A stretch of 33,476 nucleotides of DNA from an uncultured Anaerolineales bacterium (lineage in GTDB: Bacteria; Chloroflexota; Anaerolineae; Anaerolineales; Villigracilaceae): the NCBI GenBank assembly GCA_937928015.1, contig CALFXA010000178.1, positions 1-33,476 on the forward strand, given 5' to 3'. Positions within the stretch are counted from its first letter, which is position 1. Each line of letters opens with the position of its first letter. The notes under the pieces are model-generated. The model saw nothing but the letters and a program-made list of their open reading frames with translations, was not told where the DNA came from and ran no database searches. The position numbers were made by a program, and so were the translations under genes. Positions 16,238 through 24,799 of this stretch are shown here, in pieces.

Positions 16238-16382
16238 AAAGAGATTTTTCCAAAGCGATCTTCCCGGTTGTAGTCAACGATGCTTGAATGTACGTTTCAG
16301 AATCCGCTTGGTTGTTAGTGAAGAATCTCTGACTTCAGGCAACACCAACTTTGCCGTGACCCGATATTGTGTTCCCTTGAGA

Positions 16383-16433
16383 TTAAATCGCCAAGGCGAT
16401 GTTGGGATGAGCATGGGCAGTGGCACTGGACAT
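16383..16433 (-). pseudogene. Remnant of the 5' end of a second mevalonate decarboxylase gene
   Basis: A 16-codon frame MSSATAHAHPNIALAI with a perfect AAGGAG 8 nt before the ATG, ended by TAA. The text matches the usual N terminus of bacterial mevalonate diphosphate decarboxylases (ATA-x-AHPNIAL, followed there by IKYWG) and resembles STAISHPNIAFIKYWG of the intact gene at 8356-9330. After residue 14 the match is lost in all frames I could follow. It lies on the minus strand in the 313-nt gap between the LuxR-type regulator gene and lacI. A short leader peptide is the alternative. Confidence 0.5.
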
Positions 16434-16486
16434 GTCTGATTCTCCTTGCACGACAGTTTACCATACCACATTCGGGTTTCTTAAAT

Positions 16487-16515
16487 TTGACAGTACCCTC
16501 ATCTATGGATACAAT
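16487..16515 (+). promoter_or_regulatory. Strong sigma70-type promoter of lacI
   Basis: A perfect TTGACA (16487-16492), 17-nt spacer, TACAAT (16510-16515). The start of transcription should fall near 16522, inside the operator that follows. Confidence 0.85.
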
Positions 16516-16528
16516 GAAAGTGCTTTCA
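16515..16528. promoter_or_regulatory. LacI-family operator at the lacI promoter
   Basis: TGAAAGTGCTTTCA, six-base perfect arms around TG. It begins at the last base of the -10 box and covers the expected transcription start. The identical 14-mer recurs at 19765-19778 upstream of the sugar-binding protein gene, which marks both as sites of the same repressor, most simply the LacI protein encoded here. Confidence 0.85.
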
Positions 16529-16550
16529 AAAACCTTTCATTCTGGTGCTC

Positions 16551-17558
16551 ATGGCAAAAAACAAGACTCCCACCATATATGATGTCGCTCAACGGGCCGG
16601 GGTGAGTATCACCACCGTCTCGCGGATGCTCAACGCGCCGGACAAGGTCAACCCCGAGACGCGGGACCGCATCCTGGCAGCCATCGACGCGCTCGGGTTT
16701 GTGCCCAAGGCGGAGGCCCGCGCCCGCGCCCTGCGTCAAACCGGGCGGATCGGCGTCATCACGCCTTTCTTCACCGCGCCATCCTTCGTGCAGCGGTTGC
16801 GCGGTGTGGCGTCGGTGTTGTCCAAGTCGAGCTATGAACTGGTCATCTACCCGGTCGAAACGCTGGATCACTTGCAGGGGTATCTATCTTCCATCCCTGT
16901 CATGCGTAATCTGGACGGGCTCGTCATCATGTCCATGGCCATCGACCCACAGGACGCCAAACGCCTGATCGACAATGGAATGCAGACCGTCCTGATCGAA
17001 TATCAGCACCCGGAATTGAGCAGCATCGTCATCGATGACTTCGAAGGCGGACGCCTGGTGGGGGAGCACATCCTCAGCAAGGGGCATCGCATCATTGGGT
17101 TCATCGGCGACATCGAACCGCCCGAGCGGCTGCAAATCCACCCTGTCTTATCCCGATTGAAGGGACTTCAATCGGTCCTTGAAAAAAACAATGTCCCCCT
17201 GCCCGAAGCCTATATTCGAAGCGCGCCGTACATGCAGGAAGAATCAAAACAGGCCGCGCGGGAATTACTTGGCCTGCCCCAGCCGCCCACGGTCATTTTT
17301 GCCGCTGCTGACGTCCAAGCGCTGGCCGTGCTAAAAGTGGCGCGTGAAATGGGATTGAAGGTGCCAGAGCAATTGGCGGTTGTTGGGTTCGACGATATCG
17401 ATTCTGCCGACTACCTCGACCTGACCACCATCCGTCAGCACCTCGACGAGTCGGGTAAATTGGCGGTGGAGATTCTGTTGTCCCACATTGCGGACCCGTC
17501 GCGGCCGCCGCAGCACGTCAACCTGCCGCTGATCCTGATCGAACGCGAAACAGCCTGA
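16551..17558 (+). CDS. LacI-family transcriptional repressor of the sugar cluster
   Basis: A 335-aa protein of standard LacI/GalR length. The N-terminal HTH and hinge are TIYDVAQRAGVSITTVSRML and the following LNAPDKVNPETRDRILAAID. A periplasmic-binding-protein-like sensor domain fills the rest (TGRIGVITPFF; VVGFDDIDSADYLDLTTIRQ). It should bind the TGAAAGTGCTTTCA operators at its own promoter and before the transporter and release on an inducing sugar. The ATG is chosen because it gives the family-typical start MAKNKTPTIYDV; a GTG two codons earlier is possible. The ribosome-binding site is weak. The gene ends at an intrinsic terminator that abuts the next gene. Confidence 0.92.
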   Translation: MAKNKTPTIYDVAQRAGVSITTVSRMLNAPDKVNPETRDRILAAIDALGFVPKAEARARALRQTGRIGVITPFFTAPSFVQRLRGVASVLSKSSYELVIYPVETLDHLQGYLSSIPVMRNLDGLVIMSMAIDPQDAKRLIDNGMQTVLIEYQHPELSSIVIDDFEGGRLVGEHILSKGHRIIGFIGDIEPPERLQIHPVLSRLKGLQSVLEKNNVPLPEAYIRSAPYMQEESKQAARELLGLPQPPTVIFAAADVQALAVLKVAREMGLKVPEQLAVVGFDDIDSADYLDLTTIRQHLDESGKLAVEILLSHIADPSRPPQHVNLPLILIERETA

Positions 17559-17564
17559 ACCCCG

Positions 17565-17591
17565 GGGCGGACTCATCAGTCCGCCCTTTTT
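17565..17591 (+). terminator. Intrinsic terminator between lacI and the alpha-galactosidase gene
   Basis: GGGCGGACT-CATC-AGTCCGCCC followed by TTTTT. The T-tract ends one base before GAAGGA, the ribosome-binding site of the next gene, so there is no room for a promoter after it. Confidence 0.92.
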
Positions 17592-17605
17592 GAAGGATGC
17601 AAACG

Positions 17606-19690
17606 ATGCCCATCCATATTTCCGACCGACGCTGGGTGCTCGAAACCCGCCAAACCGCTTACGCCTTTGGCCTCAACTCTGTGGGGCTGGTCACGCACCA
17701 CTACTGGGGCGCGCGTCTGCCGCGCCTCGACGATTATCCCATCCCGCCCGACCCGAGCGGGTTTTCCTCGACCGACGGTTTCCATCACTTCGTGCCCGAG
17801 GAATATCCTGCCGAGGCAGGCACCAAGTACATCGACCCGTGTCTCAAAGTGCATTTTGCGGATGGGGTGCGGGATGCGGTGCTGACCTTTGTCGATTCGT
17901 CCGTGACGGACTCGTCCGCGCCCGAGCTGTCCATCCGTTTAAAAGATGTCTACTACCCTTTACTGGTGACCCTGCACTACCGCGTCCATGCAGACTACGA
18001 TTTGATCGAACGCTGGGTCACGCTTGAGAACCTGGGCGGGGAACCGATCCAGGTGGAGCGGGCCTTCTCTGCCAAGTGGACCCTGCCGCCCGGCGATGAT
18101 TATTTCCTCACACATATGTACGGCCGTCACCTCGACGAGTTCAACTTGCAGCGGGAGCTGCTCACGCCCGGCCTGAAGACCATCGAGAGCCGCCGCATCA
18201 TCCCCAGCCATCGCGCCGTGCCGTGGTTTGCCATCGACCGCTCGGCGAGCGAAGACAGCGGCGAGGTCTGGTTCGGCACGCTGGCCTGGAGTGGAAACTT
18301 TCGCATCAACGCGGAGGTGACCGAGTTCGCCTCCACACGCGTCAGCCTCGGTTGGAACGATTGGGATTTCGGCTGGACGCTGCAACCCGGTCAGCCGCTG
18401 GTCACGCCGCCGTCGCTGGCGGGATACACCAAGGGCGGGTTTGGCGGAGCCAGCCGACAGGTCCATGCGTATGTGCGGGAGCGGGTGTTGCCGCATGGGG
18501 AGACTCCGCACAAGGTTTTGTATAACTCATGGGAAGCGACCCTCTTCGACGTGGACGAGGCCTCCCAATCTGCGCTGGCGGAGATCGCCGCGCAAATGGG
18601 TGTGGAATTGTTCGTCATGGACGATGGCTGGTTCCACGGCCGTAACCTCGATAACGCGGGCTTGGGCGATTGGTGGCCTGATGAGGTCAAATTCCCGAAC
18701 GGGCTGGGTGGGCTGATCAAGAAAGTCAACGACCTGGGCATGGACTTCGGCCTGTGGGTCGAGCCAGAGATGGTCAACCCCGATAGCGAGTTATACCGCG
18801 CGCATCCCGATTGGGTCATCCACTTCCCGACCCGCACCCGCACCGAGAGCCGCAATCAATTCATCCTCAACATGGCACGCGAAGATGTGCAGCAGTATGT
18901 GCTGGGCGCGCTGGATAAATTACTGACCGAGAACAACATCGCCTTCATCAAGTGGGATATGAACCGCGCGGCCAGCGAGCCAGGCTGGCCCGATGCGCCC
19001 GGCGATCCGCGCGAGTTATGGGTACGCTATTTGTGGGGCGTATATCACGTATGGGATGAATTGCGGCGTCGGCATCCGAACGTTGTCTGGCAGAGTTGCG
19101 CCAGCGGTGGCGGCCGCGCGGACCTGGGCATCCTGCGCCTGGCCGACCAGGCCTGGGTCAGCGATAACACCGAAGCCACCTCGCGGCTGCGCATCCAGGA
19201 AGGGTATTCCCAATTCCTGCCCGCTATTACCATGGAAGCCTGGGTGACGGATTGGAACGAGGGGTTCGTACCGTTGGAGTTTCGCTTCCACGTCAGCATG
19301 TGCGGATCGCTGGGGGTGGGGGGCAACCTGCTCAATTGGGATGAGGCCGAGCGGGCGCTGGCCGCGGCGTGCATCCGCCAATATAAGGAAATCCGTCCCA
19401 TCGTGCAGTTGGGTGAGCAGTACCGTCTGCTATCGCCGCAGAAGGGACCGTATTCGGCGGTGCAATACGTCAGCCAGGACAAGGCCGAGAGCGTGCTATT
19501 CGTATTCCGCGTGCATGTGCCCGAAAAGTACAACATCCCGCACTTGTACCTGCGCGGACTCGACCTTGAGGCGTTGTACAGCGTCGAAGGGTTCGAGGGG
19601 CCGCGTTCGGGCCTCGCATGGATGGAAGCTGGGATGAGGGTGGAATTGAAGAACCTGCAAAGCAAGATTCTGAAGATCACCCGTATTTGA
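17606..19690 (+). CDS. GH36 alpha-galactosidase
   Basis: A 694-aa enzyme of the usual GH36 length. The N-terminal beta-sandwich spans to about residue 300, then a TIM barrel with NSWEATLFDV, FVMDDGWF, GLWVEPEMVNPDS, FIKWDMNR (nucleophile Asp451) and SCASGGGRADLGIL, then WVSDNTEAT (acid/base Asp520), and a C-terminal beta domain. It releases terminal alpha-1,6-galactose from melibiose, raffinose and stachyose. No signal peptide is seen, so it acts in the cytoplasm on imported sugar. AAGGA lies 8 nt before the chosen ATG; an ATG nine nt earlier is too close to it. Expression depends on read-through of the terminator just upstream. Confidence 0.93.
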   Translation: MPIHISDRRWVLETRQTAYAFGLNSVGLVTHHYWGARLPRLDDYPIPPDPSGFSSTDGFHHFVPEEYPAEAGTKYIDPCLKVHFADGVRDAVLTFVDSSVTDSSAPELSIRLKDVYYPLLVTLHYRVHADYDLIERWVTLENLGGEPIQVERAFSAKWTLPPGDDYFLTHMYGRHLDEFNLQRELLTPGLKTIESRRIIPSHRAVPWFAIDRSASEDSGEVWFGTLAWSGNFRINAEVTEFASTRVSLGWNDWDFGWTLQPGQPLVTPPSLAGYTKGGFGGASRQVHAYVRERVLPHGETPHKVLYNSWEATLFDVDEASQSALAEIAAQMGVELFVMDDGWFHGRNLDNAGLGDWWPDEVKFPNGLGGLIKKVNDLGMDFGLWVEPEMVNPDSELYRAHPDWVIHFPTRTRTESRNQFILNMAREDVQQYVLGALDKLLTENNIAFIKWDMNRAASEPGWPDAPGDPRELWVRYLWGVYHVWDELRRRHPNVVWQSCASGGGRADLGILRLADQAWVSDNTEATSRLRIQEGYSQFLPAITMEAWVTDWNEGFVPLEFRFHVSMCGSLGVGGNLLNWDEAERALAAACIRQYKEIRPIVQLGEQYRLLSPQKGPYSAVQYVSQDKAESVLFVFRVHVPEKYNIPHLYLRGLDLEALYSVEGFEGPRSGLAWMEAGMRVELKNLQSKILKITRI

Positions 19691-19694
19691 ACCG

Positions 19695-19732
19695 CAAGAG
19701 ACAATTCCCGGGATAACGGGAACTGCCTCTTG
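19695..19732 (+). terminator. Imperfect hairpin after the alpha-galactosidase gene
   Basis: 16-base arms with two mismatches (CAAGAGACAATTCCCG against CGGGAACTGCCTCTTG) and a 6-nt loop, starting 5 nt after the stop. A T5 run follows only 8 nt later. Its end overlaps the next -35 box. Confidence 0.5.
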
Positions 19733-19758
19733 ACTCTCGTTTTTGAAAGTGCTATACT
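19730..19758 (+). promoter_or_regulatory. Strong promoter of the sugar transporter operon
   Basis: TTGACT (19730-19735), 17-nt spacer, TATACT (19753-19758). The spacer contains an operator half-site, and a full operator lies at the expected transcription start, so it should be tightly repressed without the sugar. The leader to the next ATG is about 140 nt. Confidence 0.85.
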
Positions 19759-19791
19759 ATTTTATGAAAGTGCTTTCACAAAAGCGCTTTT
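19744..19791. promoter_or_regulatory. Cluster of three LacI-type operator elements
   Basis: Three related sites lie in 48 nt: TGAAAGTGCT (19744-19753, imperfect, inside the promoter spacer), TGAAAGTGCTTTCA (19765-19778, identical to the site before lacI, at the transcription start) and AAAAGCGCTTTT (19780-19791, perfect palindrome of related sequence). The array suggests cooperative binding. Confidence 0.8.
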
Positions 19792-19901
19792 CATATAGCT
19801 ATTATCACTGAAAAATCCTATACTGGAGGTGCCGCCACAAAAAACTCAGATCCTTGCCGCGTTTGTTCTACTTTCACCCAAATCCAAGAAGGAGAATAGA
19901 A

Positions 19902-21218
19902 ATGAAACGAAGTTTCTGGCAATTGGTCTCGCTCGTGCTCATGGCAGCCATGCTGCTTTCGGCTTGTGGTGGTACAGCCGCCACCCAGGCCGCCTCTTCC
20001 AATGAAATCCCTGCCGGTGACGGAAAGGTCACGATCTATGGCGGTTACGGCGAAGCGCAAGGCGCCGCCTTCCAGAAGGCGTTGACCGAGTTCGGCAAAG
20101 CCAACGGCATCGAAATCACGTTCACTTCCCTCGCCAGCTTCGACACCGACATCAAGGTGAAGATCGAGGCCGGACAGGAACCCGACATCGCCATGTGGCC
20201 CCAACCGGGTGGTTTGAAGGCCCTGGCCGACCAGCTTGTCCCGCTTGAGCAGGTGATCGACCTCAGCGTCCCGCAGTCCACCCTGGTGCCTGGCTGGGAT
20301 AAACTGGCGGTGGTCGATGGCAAGATCTACGGCCTGCCCGTTTCTGCTAACATGAAATCCCTGGTCTTCTACAACCCGTCCGCTTTCAAAGCTCACGGCT
20401 ACACCGTGCCGACCAATGCCGCGGAACTGGCCGCCCTCGAAGAGAAGATCAAGGCTGATGGCGCCGGCTACCCGTGGTGCGCAGGCATCGAGTCTGGCAG
20501 TGCCACTGGCTGGCCCTTCACCGACTGGGTCGAACAGTATGTGCTCGACTACAACGGCCCCGATGTGTACGCCAAGTGGATCGCTGGTGAAGTCGATTTT
20601 GCCTCCCCCGAAGTGACCAAGGCTGCGGATGAAGTGTCCAAGCATCTGCTGGCCGACGGTCAGGTCAATGGCGGCGGCATTGCGATGGCGACCGACTCCT
20701 TCCAGGATACGGCTCCGCTCTTCGCGGATGGCAAGGACAACGGCCAGTGCTTCCTGCTGCGCCAGGGCTCGTTCATAACCGCTTTCATGCCCGAGGATAT
20801 CCAGGCTGAGATCGCTGCCGGGGATTACACCCACCTGGATGTGTTCCCGCTGCCCGCTCCCGACGGCGGTCAGGCTGGCGTCATCGGCGGCGGTGATATC
20901 GCGGCCGTCTTCAAGGGTCATGTCGACCAGGATGTTGCCAAGGTCGCTGCCTACATCTTCAGCCCCGACGTTCTGAAGTATCAGGTCGCCACCGGTGACA
21001 TTTCCCCGCACAAGACCTTCGACCTTTCGCTCTATCCGAACGAAATGCAGAAGAAGATCGGTGCCGCCATGGCCAACGCCGCCGTGTTCGGCTTCGATGG
21101 CTCCGACCAGATGACGGCTGAAGTCAACGCTGAGTTCTGGGCGGCCGGTACTGACTTCGTCGCAGGCCGCATCACCTGGGCCGAAGCTGCCGCGCGTATC
21201 GACAGCAAGTATCCATAA
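19902..21218 (+). CDS. ABC transporter sugar-binding lipoprotein
   Basis: A 438-aa family-1 solute-binding protein. The signal peptide ends in a lipobox LLSAC with Cys22, so the mature protein is lipid-anchored outside the membrane. The body has typical features: KVTIYGGYGEAQGAAF, DIKVKIEAGQEPDIAMWPQP, and GWDKLAVVDGKIYGLPVSAN. It resembles alpha-glucoside/trehalose/maltose binders (AglE-like). Enzymes around it suggest raffinose-family sugars or sucrose as ligand, which is inference. GGAG lies 7 nt before the ATG. Its promoter has three operator elements, and a strong terminator after it should keep its level above that of the permeases. Confidence 0.9.
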   Translation: MKRSFWQLVSLVLMAAMLLSACGGTAATQAASSNEIPAGDGKVTIYGGYGEAQGAAFQKALTEFGKANGIEITFTSLASFDTDIKVKIEAGQEPDIAMWPQPGGLKALADQLVPLEQVIDLSVPQSTLVPGWDKLAVVDGKIYGLPVSANMKSLVFYNPSAFKAHGYTVPTNAAELAALEEKIKADGAGYPWCAGIESGSATGWPFTDWVEQYVLDYNGPDVYAKWIAGEVDFASPEVTKAADEVSKHLLADGQVNGGGIAMATDSFQDTAPLFADGKDNGQCFLLRQGSFITAFMPEDIQAEIAAGDYTHLDVFPLPAPDGGQAGVIGGGDIAAVFKGHVDQDVAKVAAYIFSPDVLKYQVATGDISPHKTFDLSLYPNEMQKKIGAAMANAAVFGFDGSDQMTAEVNAEFWAAGTDFVAGRITWAEAAARIDSKYP

Positions 21219-21232
21219 GTTCGTAAACAGAA

Positions 21233-21268
21233 AAGGTGGCACCGGTTTCGACCGGTGCCACCTTCTTT
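21233..21268 (+). terminator. Intrinsic terminator after the binding-protein gene
   Basis: A 14-bp perfect stem AAGGTGGCACCGGT / ACCGGTGCCACCTT with a TTCG tetraloop, then CTTT. It lies 15 nt after the stop and 40 nt before the first permease gene, and allows partial read-through. Confidence 0.85.
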
Positions 21269-21307
21269 CACAGGCTCAACGGAGACCCAACATACGGAGG
21301 TTGAGAC

Positions 21308-22288
21308 ATGAGCGACATCTTATTCGGTTTGGTTGCCATTGTGGTTGGAGTAGCGGCCAGTTATGGGTTGTATTGGCTGCTTAACTTCTTCATCTCCCTG
21401 CTCCCGGAACGTATTCGTCTGAAAAGCGATTGGCTGTCCTTTTTGACGCCGGCCGCGGTGCTGGTGATCATGGTGCTGGTCGGACCGCTATTTCAGACTG
21501 TGGTCTGGTCTTTCATGGATGACGGAGCCAAGAAATGGGTCGGCTTCAAAAATTATGTCGACCTGTTTACCGACATCCGCTTCCTGCAAATCTTGCTGAA
21601 TAACTTCTTGTGGGTGCTGGTGGTGCCGGCTGTGACGGTCGCCTTTGGCACCGCCTCTGCGGCCCTTTCCAACCAGGTGGGTCCGAAACTGGAAAGCATA
21701 TTCAAGTCCCTGATCTTCATGCCGATGGCGATCAGTTTTGTCGCAGCCTCAACGATCTGGTCTTATTTCTATTCCTATGTGGCGCCGGGCCGTCCGGAAG
21801 TTGGTCTGTTGAACGCGGTGGTCAAGGCGATTGGACTTCAGACACAACCCTGGCTCATGATGGACCAGGGACGCCTGAATTCATTTCTGCTTATGGCTGT
21901 GATCGTGTGGCTCCAGGTGGGTTATTCCATGGTCGTCATTTCTTCTGCGATCAAAGCCGTGCCGGAAGAGACCATCGAGGCTGCCCAGTTGGACGGCGCA
22001 AGCCCGTGGCAGGTCTTCTTCAACATCATCCTGCCGCAGGTTTGGGGGACGGTGATGTCGGTCTTTGTCACGGTCTTGATCCTGGTGATGAAGATCTTCG
22101 ACATCGTGCTGGCCATGACCCGCGGCAATTTCAACACCAGCGTGCTGGCCTTTGAGTGGTACAAACAATTCTTCGAAAACTCCAACATCGGGCCCGCTTC
22201 CGCTGTTGTGACAATATTGGTGATCTTGATTATGCCGCTCATGTGGCTGCAAATTCAAACTGCGCGACACCAGGAGGCTCTGCGATGA
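21308..22288 (+). CDS. ABC sugar transporter permease, MalF/AglF type
   Basis: A 326-aa inner-membrane protein with about seven or eight membrane segments. The permease EAA loop is EAAQLDGASPWQVFFNIILP at about residues 224-243, the site that contacts the ATPase. An extra N-terminal membrane segment (about 5-33) is present, as in MalF-type subunits. GGAGG lies 7 nt before the ATG. The stop overlaps the start of the second permease gene as ATGA, so the two subunits are made in equal amounts. No ATPase gene follows, so an ATPase encoded elsewhere must serve it. Confidence 0.92.
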   Translation: MSDILFGLVAIVVGVAASYGLYWLLNFFISLLPERIRLKSDWLSFLTPAAVLVIMVLVGPLFQTVVWSFMDDGAKKWVGFKNYVDLFTDIRFLQILLNNFLWVLVVPAVTVAFGTASAALSNQVGPKLESIFKSLIFMPMAISFVAASTIWSYFYSYVAPGRPEVGLLNAVVKAIGLQTQPWLMMDQGRLNSFLLMAVIVWLQVGYSMVVISSAIKAVPEETIEAAQLDGASPWQVFFNIILPQVWGTVMSVFVTVLILVMKIFDIVLAMTRGNFNTSVLAFEWYKQFFENSNIGPASAVVTILVILIMPLMWLQIQTARHQEALR

Positions 22289-23154
22289 ATAAGATAACGC
22301 ATGTTCTTAGAGACCAAAAGTTGGGCAGTGTTCTTGGAATGTTGGTTCTGGTTGTATTGTGGTCCACGCCCACGCTTGGGCTGCTCGTCACATCGCTCAG
22401 ACCAAGTTCGGTCGCTGAAATTTCTCCATGGTGGGAGGCCTTGTTCAATCCGCTCAGCACGGTTTGGACTCTCGATGCCTATCAAAATTCGCTCGACAGC
22501 GGCATGCTGGCATCCTTGATCAATACCATTGCGGTGACCGTGCCGGCGACCATCCTCCCTCTCATGATCGCAGCCAACGCCGCCTATGCGTTTACGTTCT
22601 TGAATTTCAAGGGCAAGGAATTTTTCTTTGCCATGCTGGTCGCCCTGATGGTGATCCCTCTGCAGTCTTCGTTGATCCCGGTGCTCCGGGGCATGGTCGC
22701 GTTTCAAAAGGCGTTCCACATTCCGCTGACCGGTACATATGCCAGCGCCTGGGTCGTTCACAGCGCCTTTGCGATGCCGCTGGCGATCTATATTTTCCGA
22801 AATTACATGATGACCCTGCCTAAGGAATTGATCGAGGCGGCCAGGGTGGACGGCGCCAGCAATTACCAGATCTTCTGGCAACTAATCCTGCCGATGTCCG
22901 TTCCCGCACTCGCTTCCTTTGCGATTTTCCAGTTCCTGTGGGTCTGGAACGATTACCTGATCGCCTTTGTCTTCGTCGGCGAACAGAAGGCGGTGATGAC
23001 CTATCGCCTGTTGCGGTTGCTGGGCCAATACGGCCAGGGCTGGCGGGATGTGGCGGCAGGTTCGTTCATCTCCCTCATCATTCCACTACTCGTATTCTTC
23101 GGCTTGCAGCGCTATTTCGTGCGCGGGTTACTGGCAGGCTCAGTCAAAGGTTGA
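22285..23154 (+). CDS. ABC sugar transporter permease, MalG/AglG type
   Basis: A 289-aa inner-membrane protein with six membrane segments. The EAA loop is [20 protein letters not shown] at about residues 191-210. The N-terminal segment [20 protein letters not shown] and the C-terminal [13 protein letters not shown] are typical of the MalG/AglG half. The ATG overlaps the stop of the first permease (ATGA) with AGGAGG upstream; longer in-frame extensions inside the first permease gene are rejected. An intrinsic terminator follows 15 nt after the stop. Confidence 0.92.
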   Translation: MNKITHVLRDQKLGSVLGMLVLVVLWSTPTLGLLVTSLRPSSVAEISPWWEALFNPLSTVWTLDAYQNSLDSGMLASLINTIAVTVPATILPLMIAANAAYAFTFLNFKGKEFFFAMLVALMVIPLQSSLIPVLRGMVAFQKAFHIPLTGTYASAWVVHSAFAMPLAIYIFRNYMMTLPKELIEAARVDGASNYQIFWQLILPMSVPALASFAIFQFLWVWNDYLIAFVFVGEQKAVMTYRLLRLLGQYGQGWRDVAAGSFISLIIPLLVFFGLQRYFVRGLLAGSVKG

Positions 23155-23169
23155 TTTCATAATGAAACG

Positions 23170-23196
23170 AATGGACTGGGCAACCAGTCCATTTTT
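23170..23196 (+). terminator. Intrinsic terminator between the permeases and the GH13 gene
   Basis: AATGGACTGG-GCAA-CCAGTCCATT followed by further Ts: a 10-bp stem with a GCAA tetraloop, ending 4 nt before the likely GH13 start. Confidence 0.85.
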
Positions 23197-23200
23197 ATAT

Positions 23201-24799
23201 ATGGACAATTCTCTCTGGTACAAGAACGCTGTTTTCTACGAAATATCGGTCCGCGCCTTCAAAGACGGCAGCGGCGATGGACACGGTGACCTGATCGGTC
23301 TAACCGGGAAACTGGATTATCTCCAGACCCTGGGTGTGGACTGCATCTGGATCATGCCCATCTACCCGTCACCGCTCAAGGACGACGGCTATGACATCGC
23401 CGATTATTACAATGTCGCGGAGGCCTTCGGCTCGCTGGAGGATCTCAAAGCGCTGATCGAATCGGCCCATGCGCGCGGCATCCGCCTCATCATGGACCTG
23501 GTGATGAATCATACCTCCGATGAGCATCCCTGGTTCCAAGCCTCGCGCGCCGACCGTAACTCGCCCTATCGTGATTATTACGTCTGGAGCGACACCGACC
23601 AGAAATATACCGACGCGCGCATCATCTTCCTCGATACCGAACCCTCCAACTGGACCTTCGACGCAGGGAGCGGCCAATACTACTGGCACCGTTTCTACGC
23701 CAGCCAGCCTGACCTGAACTTCGACAATCCCCGCGTGCGCGAGGAGATGTTCAACGTGGCGCGCTTCTGGCTCGACCTGGGCATCGACGGCTTCCGTGCC
23801 GACGCGGTGCCGTATCTCTTCGAGCGCGAGGGGACGAACTGCGAGAACCTGCCTGAGACCCACGTCTACCTCAAGGAACTGCGTATCTTCATGGAGGAGC
23901 ATTATCCGGGCCGCATTCTGCTGTGCGAAGCCAATCAGTGGCCCGAGGATGTGCGTCCCTATTTCGGCGACGGCGATGAGTTCCACATGGGGTTTCACTT
24001 TCCCATCATGCCGCGCATCTACATGGCGCTCAAAAAGGAGCGCATCGAAGACATCGTGGAGATTCTGCGCCGTACACCGCCCATCCCTGAAAACTGTCAG
24101 TGGTGTACCTTCCTGCGCAACCATGATGAACTGACCCTCGAAATGGTCACAGAGGAGGAGCGCCAGTGGATGTGGCGCGAGTATGCGCCCGAGCCGCGCA
24201 TGAAACTCAACCTCGGGATTCGCCGCCGACTCTCGTCCCTGCTCGACAATGACCGCCGCAAGATCGAACTGGCAAATTCCCTGCTCTTTACCCTGCCTGG
24301 TTCGCCCATCCTTTATTACGGCGATGAGATCGGCATGGGGGACAATCTTAACCTGCCCGACCGCAATGGGGTCCGCACGCCCATGCAATGGGACGATTCC
24401 CCGAACGGCGGATTCACCACCGGACAGCCGTACACGGCCTTGGTCGAAGGCGCACTGGACTATCAGCATGTCAATGTCGCCAGCCAGATCGACGATCCCG
24501 ACTCTCTCTTCCACGCCATTCGCCGCATGATCGCCATCCGCAAAGAACATCCCGCGTTTGGGAACGGTGACATGGAATGGGTCGAGACGGGCCATCCGTC
24601 GGTGGCTGTGTATCTTCGTCGATATGAAGAAGAGACCCTGCTGATCTTCAACAACTTGAGTGCTTCTGTTCAGACGGTCCAATTGCCCGCCGCGCATCGG
24701 AAATCCTATATCGACTTGTTCACGCGCGAGACTGTGACGCTGTCTGACCACGTCACCCTGGAGCCTCATTCCTATCGATGGTTGAAGATGGTTCCATGA
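23201..24799 (+). CDS. treS: Trehalose synthase-type GH13 (maltose alpha-D-glucosyltransferase)
   Basis: A 532-aa cytoplasmic GH13 enzyme. It opens with [16 protein letters not shown], as in TreS. The catalytic triad is visible: [10 protein letters not shown] (nucleophile Asp201), [12 protein letters not shown] (acid/base Glu243) and [14 protein letters not shown] (Asp309). [20 protein letters not shown] and [11 protein letters not shown] are TreS-like blocks. TreS interconverts maltose and trehalose by intramolecular transglucosylation. An in-frame ATG at 23162 has AAGG 11 nt upstream but would put a terminator hairpin inside the gene; the ATG at 23201 gives the family start but lacks a ribosome-binding site. 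The stop overlaps the GH32 start. A related alpha-glucosidase or sucrose hydrolase role cannot be excluded. Confidence 0.85.
   Translation: MDNSLWYKNAVFYEISVRAFKDGSGDGHGDLIGLTGKLDYLQTLGVDCIWIMPIYPSPLKDDGYDIADYYNVAEAFGSLEDLKALIESAHARGIRLIMDLVMNHTSDEHPWFQASRADRNSPYRDYYVWSDTDQKYTDARIIFLDTEPSNWTFDAGSGQYYWHRFYASQPDLNFDNPRVREEMFNVARFWLDLGIDGFRADAVPYLFEREGTNCENLPETHVYLKELRIFMEEHYPGRILLCEANQWPEDVRPYFGDGDEFHMGFHFPIMPRIYMALKKERIEDIVEILRRTPPIPENCQWCTFLRNHDELTLEMVTEEERQWMWREYAPEPRMKLNLGIRRRLSSLLDNDRRKIELANSLLFTLPGSPILYYGDEIGMGDNLNLPDRNGVRTPMQWDDSPNGGFTTGQPYTALVEGALDYQHVNVASQIDDPDSLFHAIRRMIAIRKEHPAFGNGDMEWVETGHPSVAVYLRRYEEETLLIFNNLSASVQTVQLPAAHRKSYIDLFTRETVTLSDHVTLEPHSYRWLKMVP

Noticed and set aside
16274..16471. 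65-codon minus-strand frame upstream of the LuxR-type gene
   Set aside because: No motif and no ribosome-binding site of its own. The strong AAGGAG in this gap serves a different frame, the decarboxylase-like remnant.
19744..19791. CcpA-type catabolite sites as the meaning of the TGAAAG..CTTTCA elements
   Set aside because: They resemble cre sites only loosely. The exact 14-mer recurs at the promoter of the local lacI gene, so a local repressor is the simpler reading.
19818..21242. 474-codon open frame antisense to the sugar-binding protein gene
   Set aside because: A shadow of codon bias in a GC-rich gene. It has no recognisable domain, and the plus-strand gene has a lipobox and family motifs.
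23369..24769. 466-codon frame antisense to the GH13 gene
   Set aside because: Shadow frame; the plus-strand gene has the complete GH13 triad.
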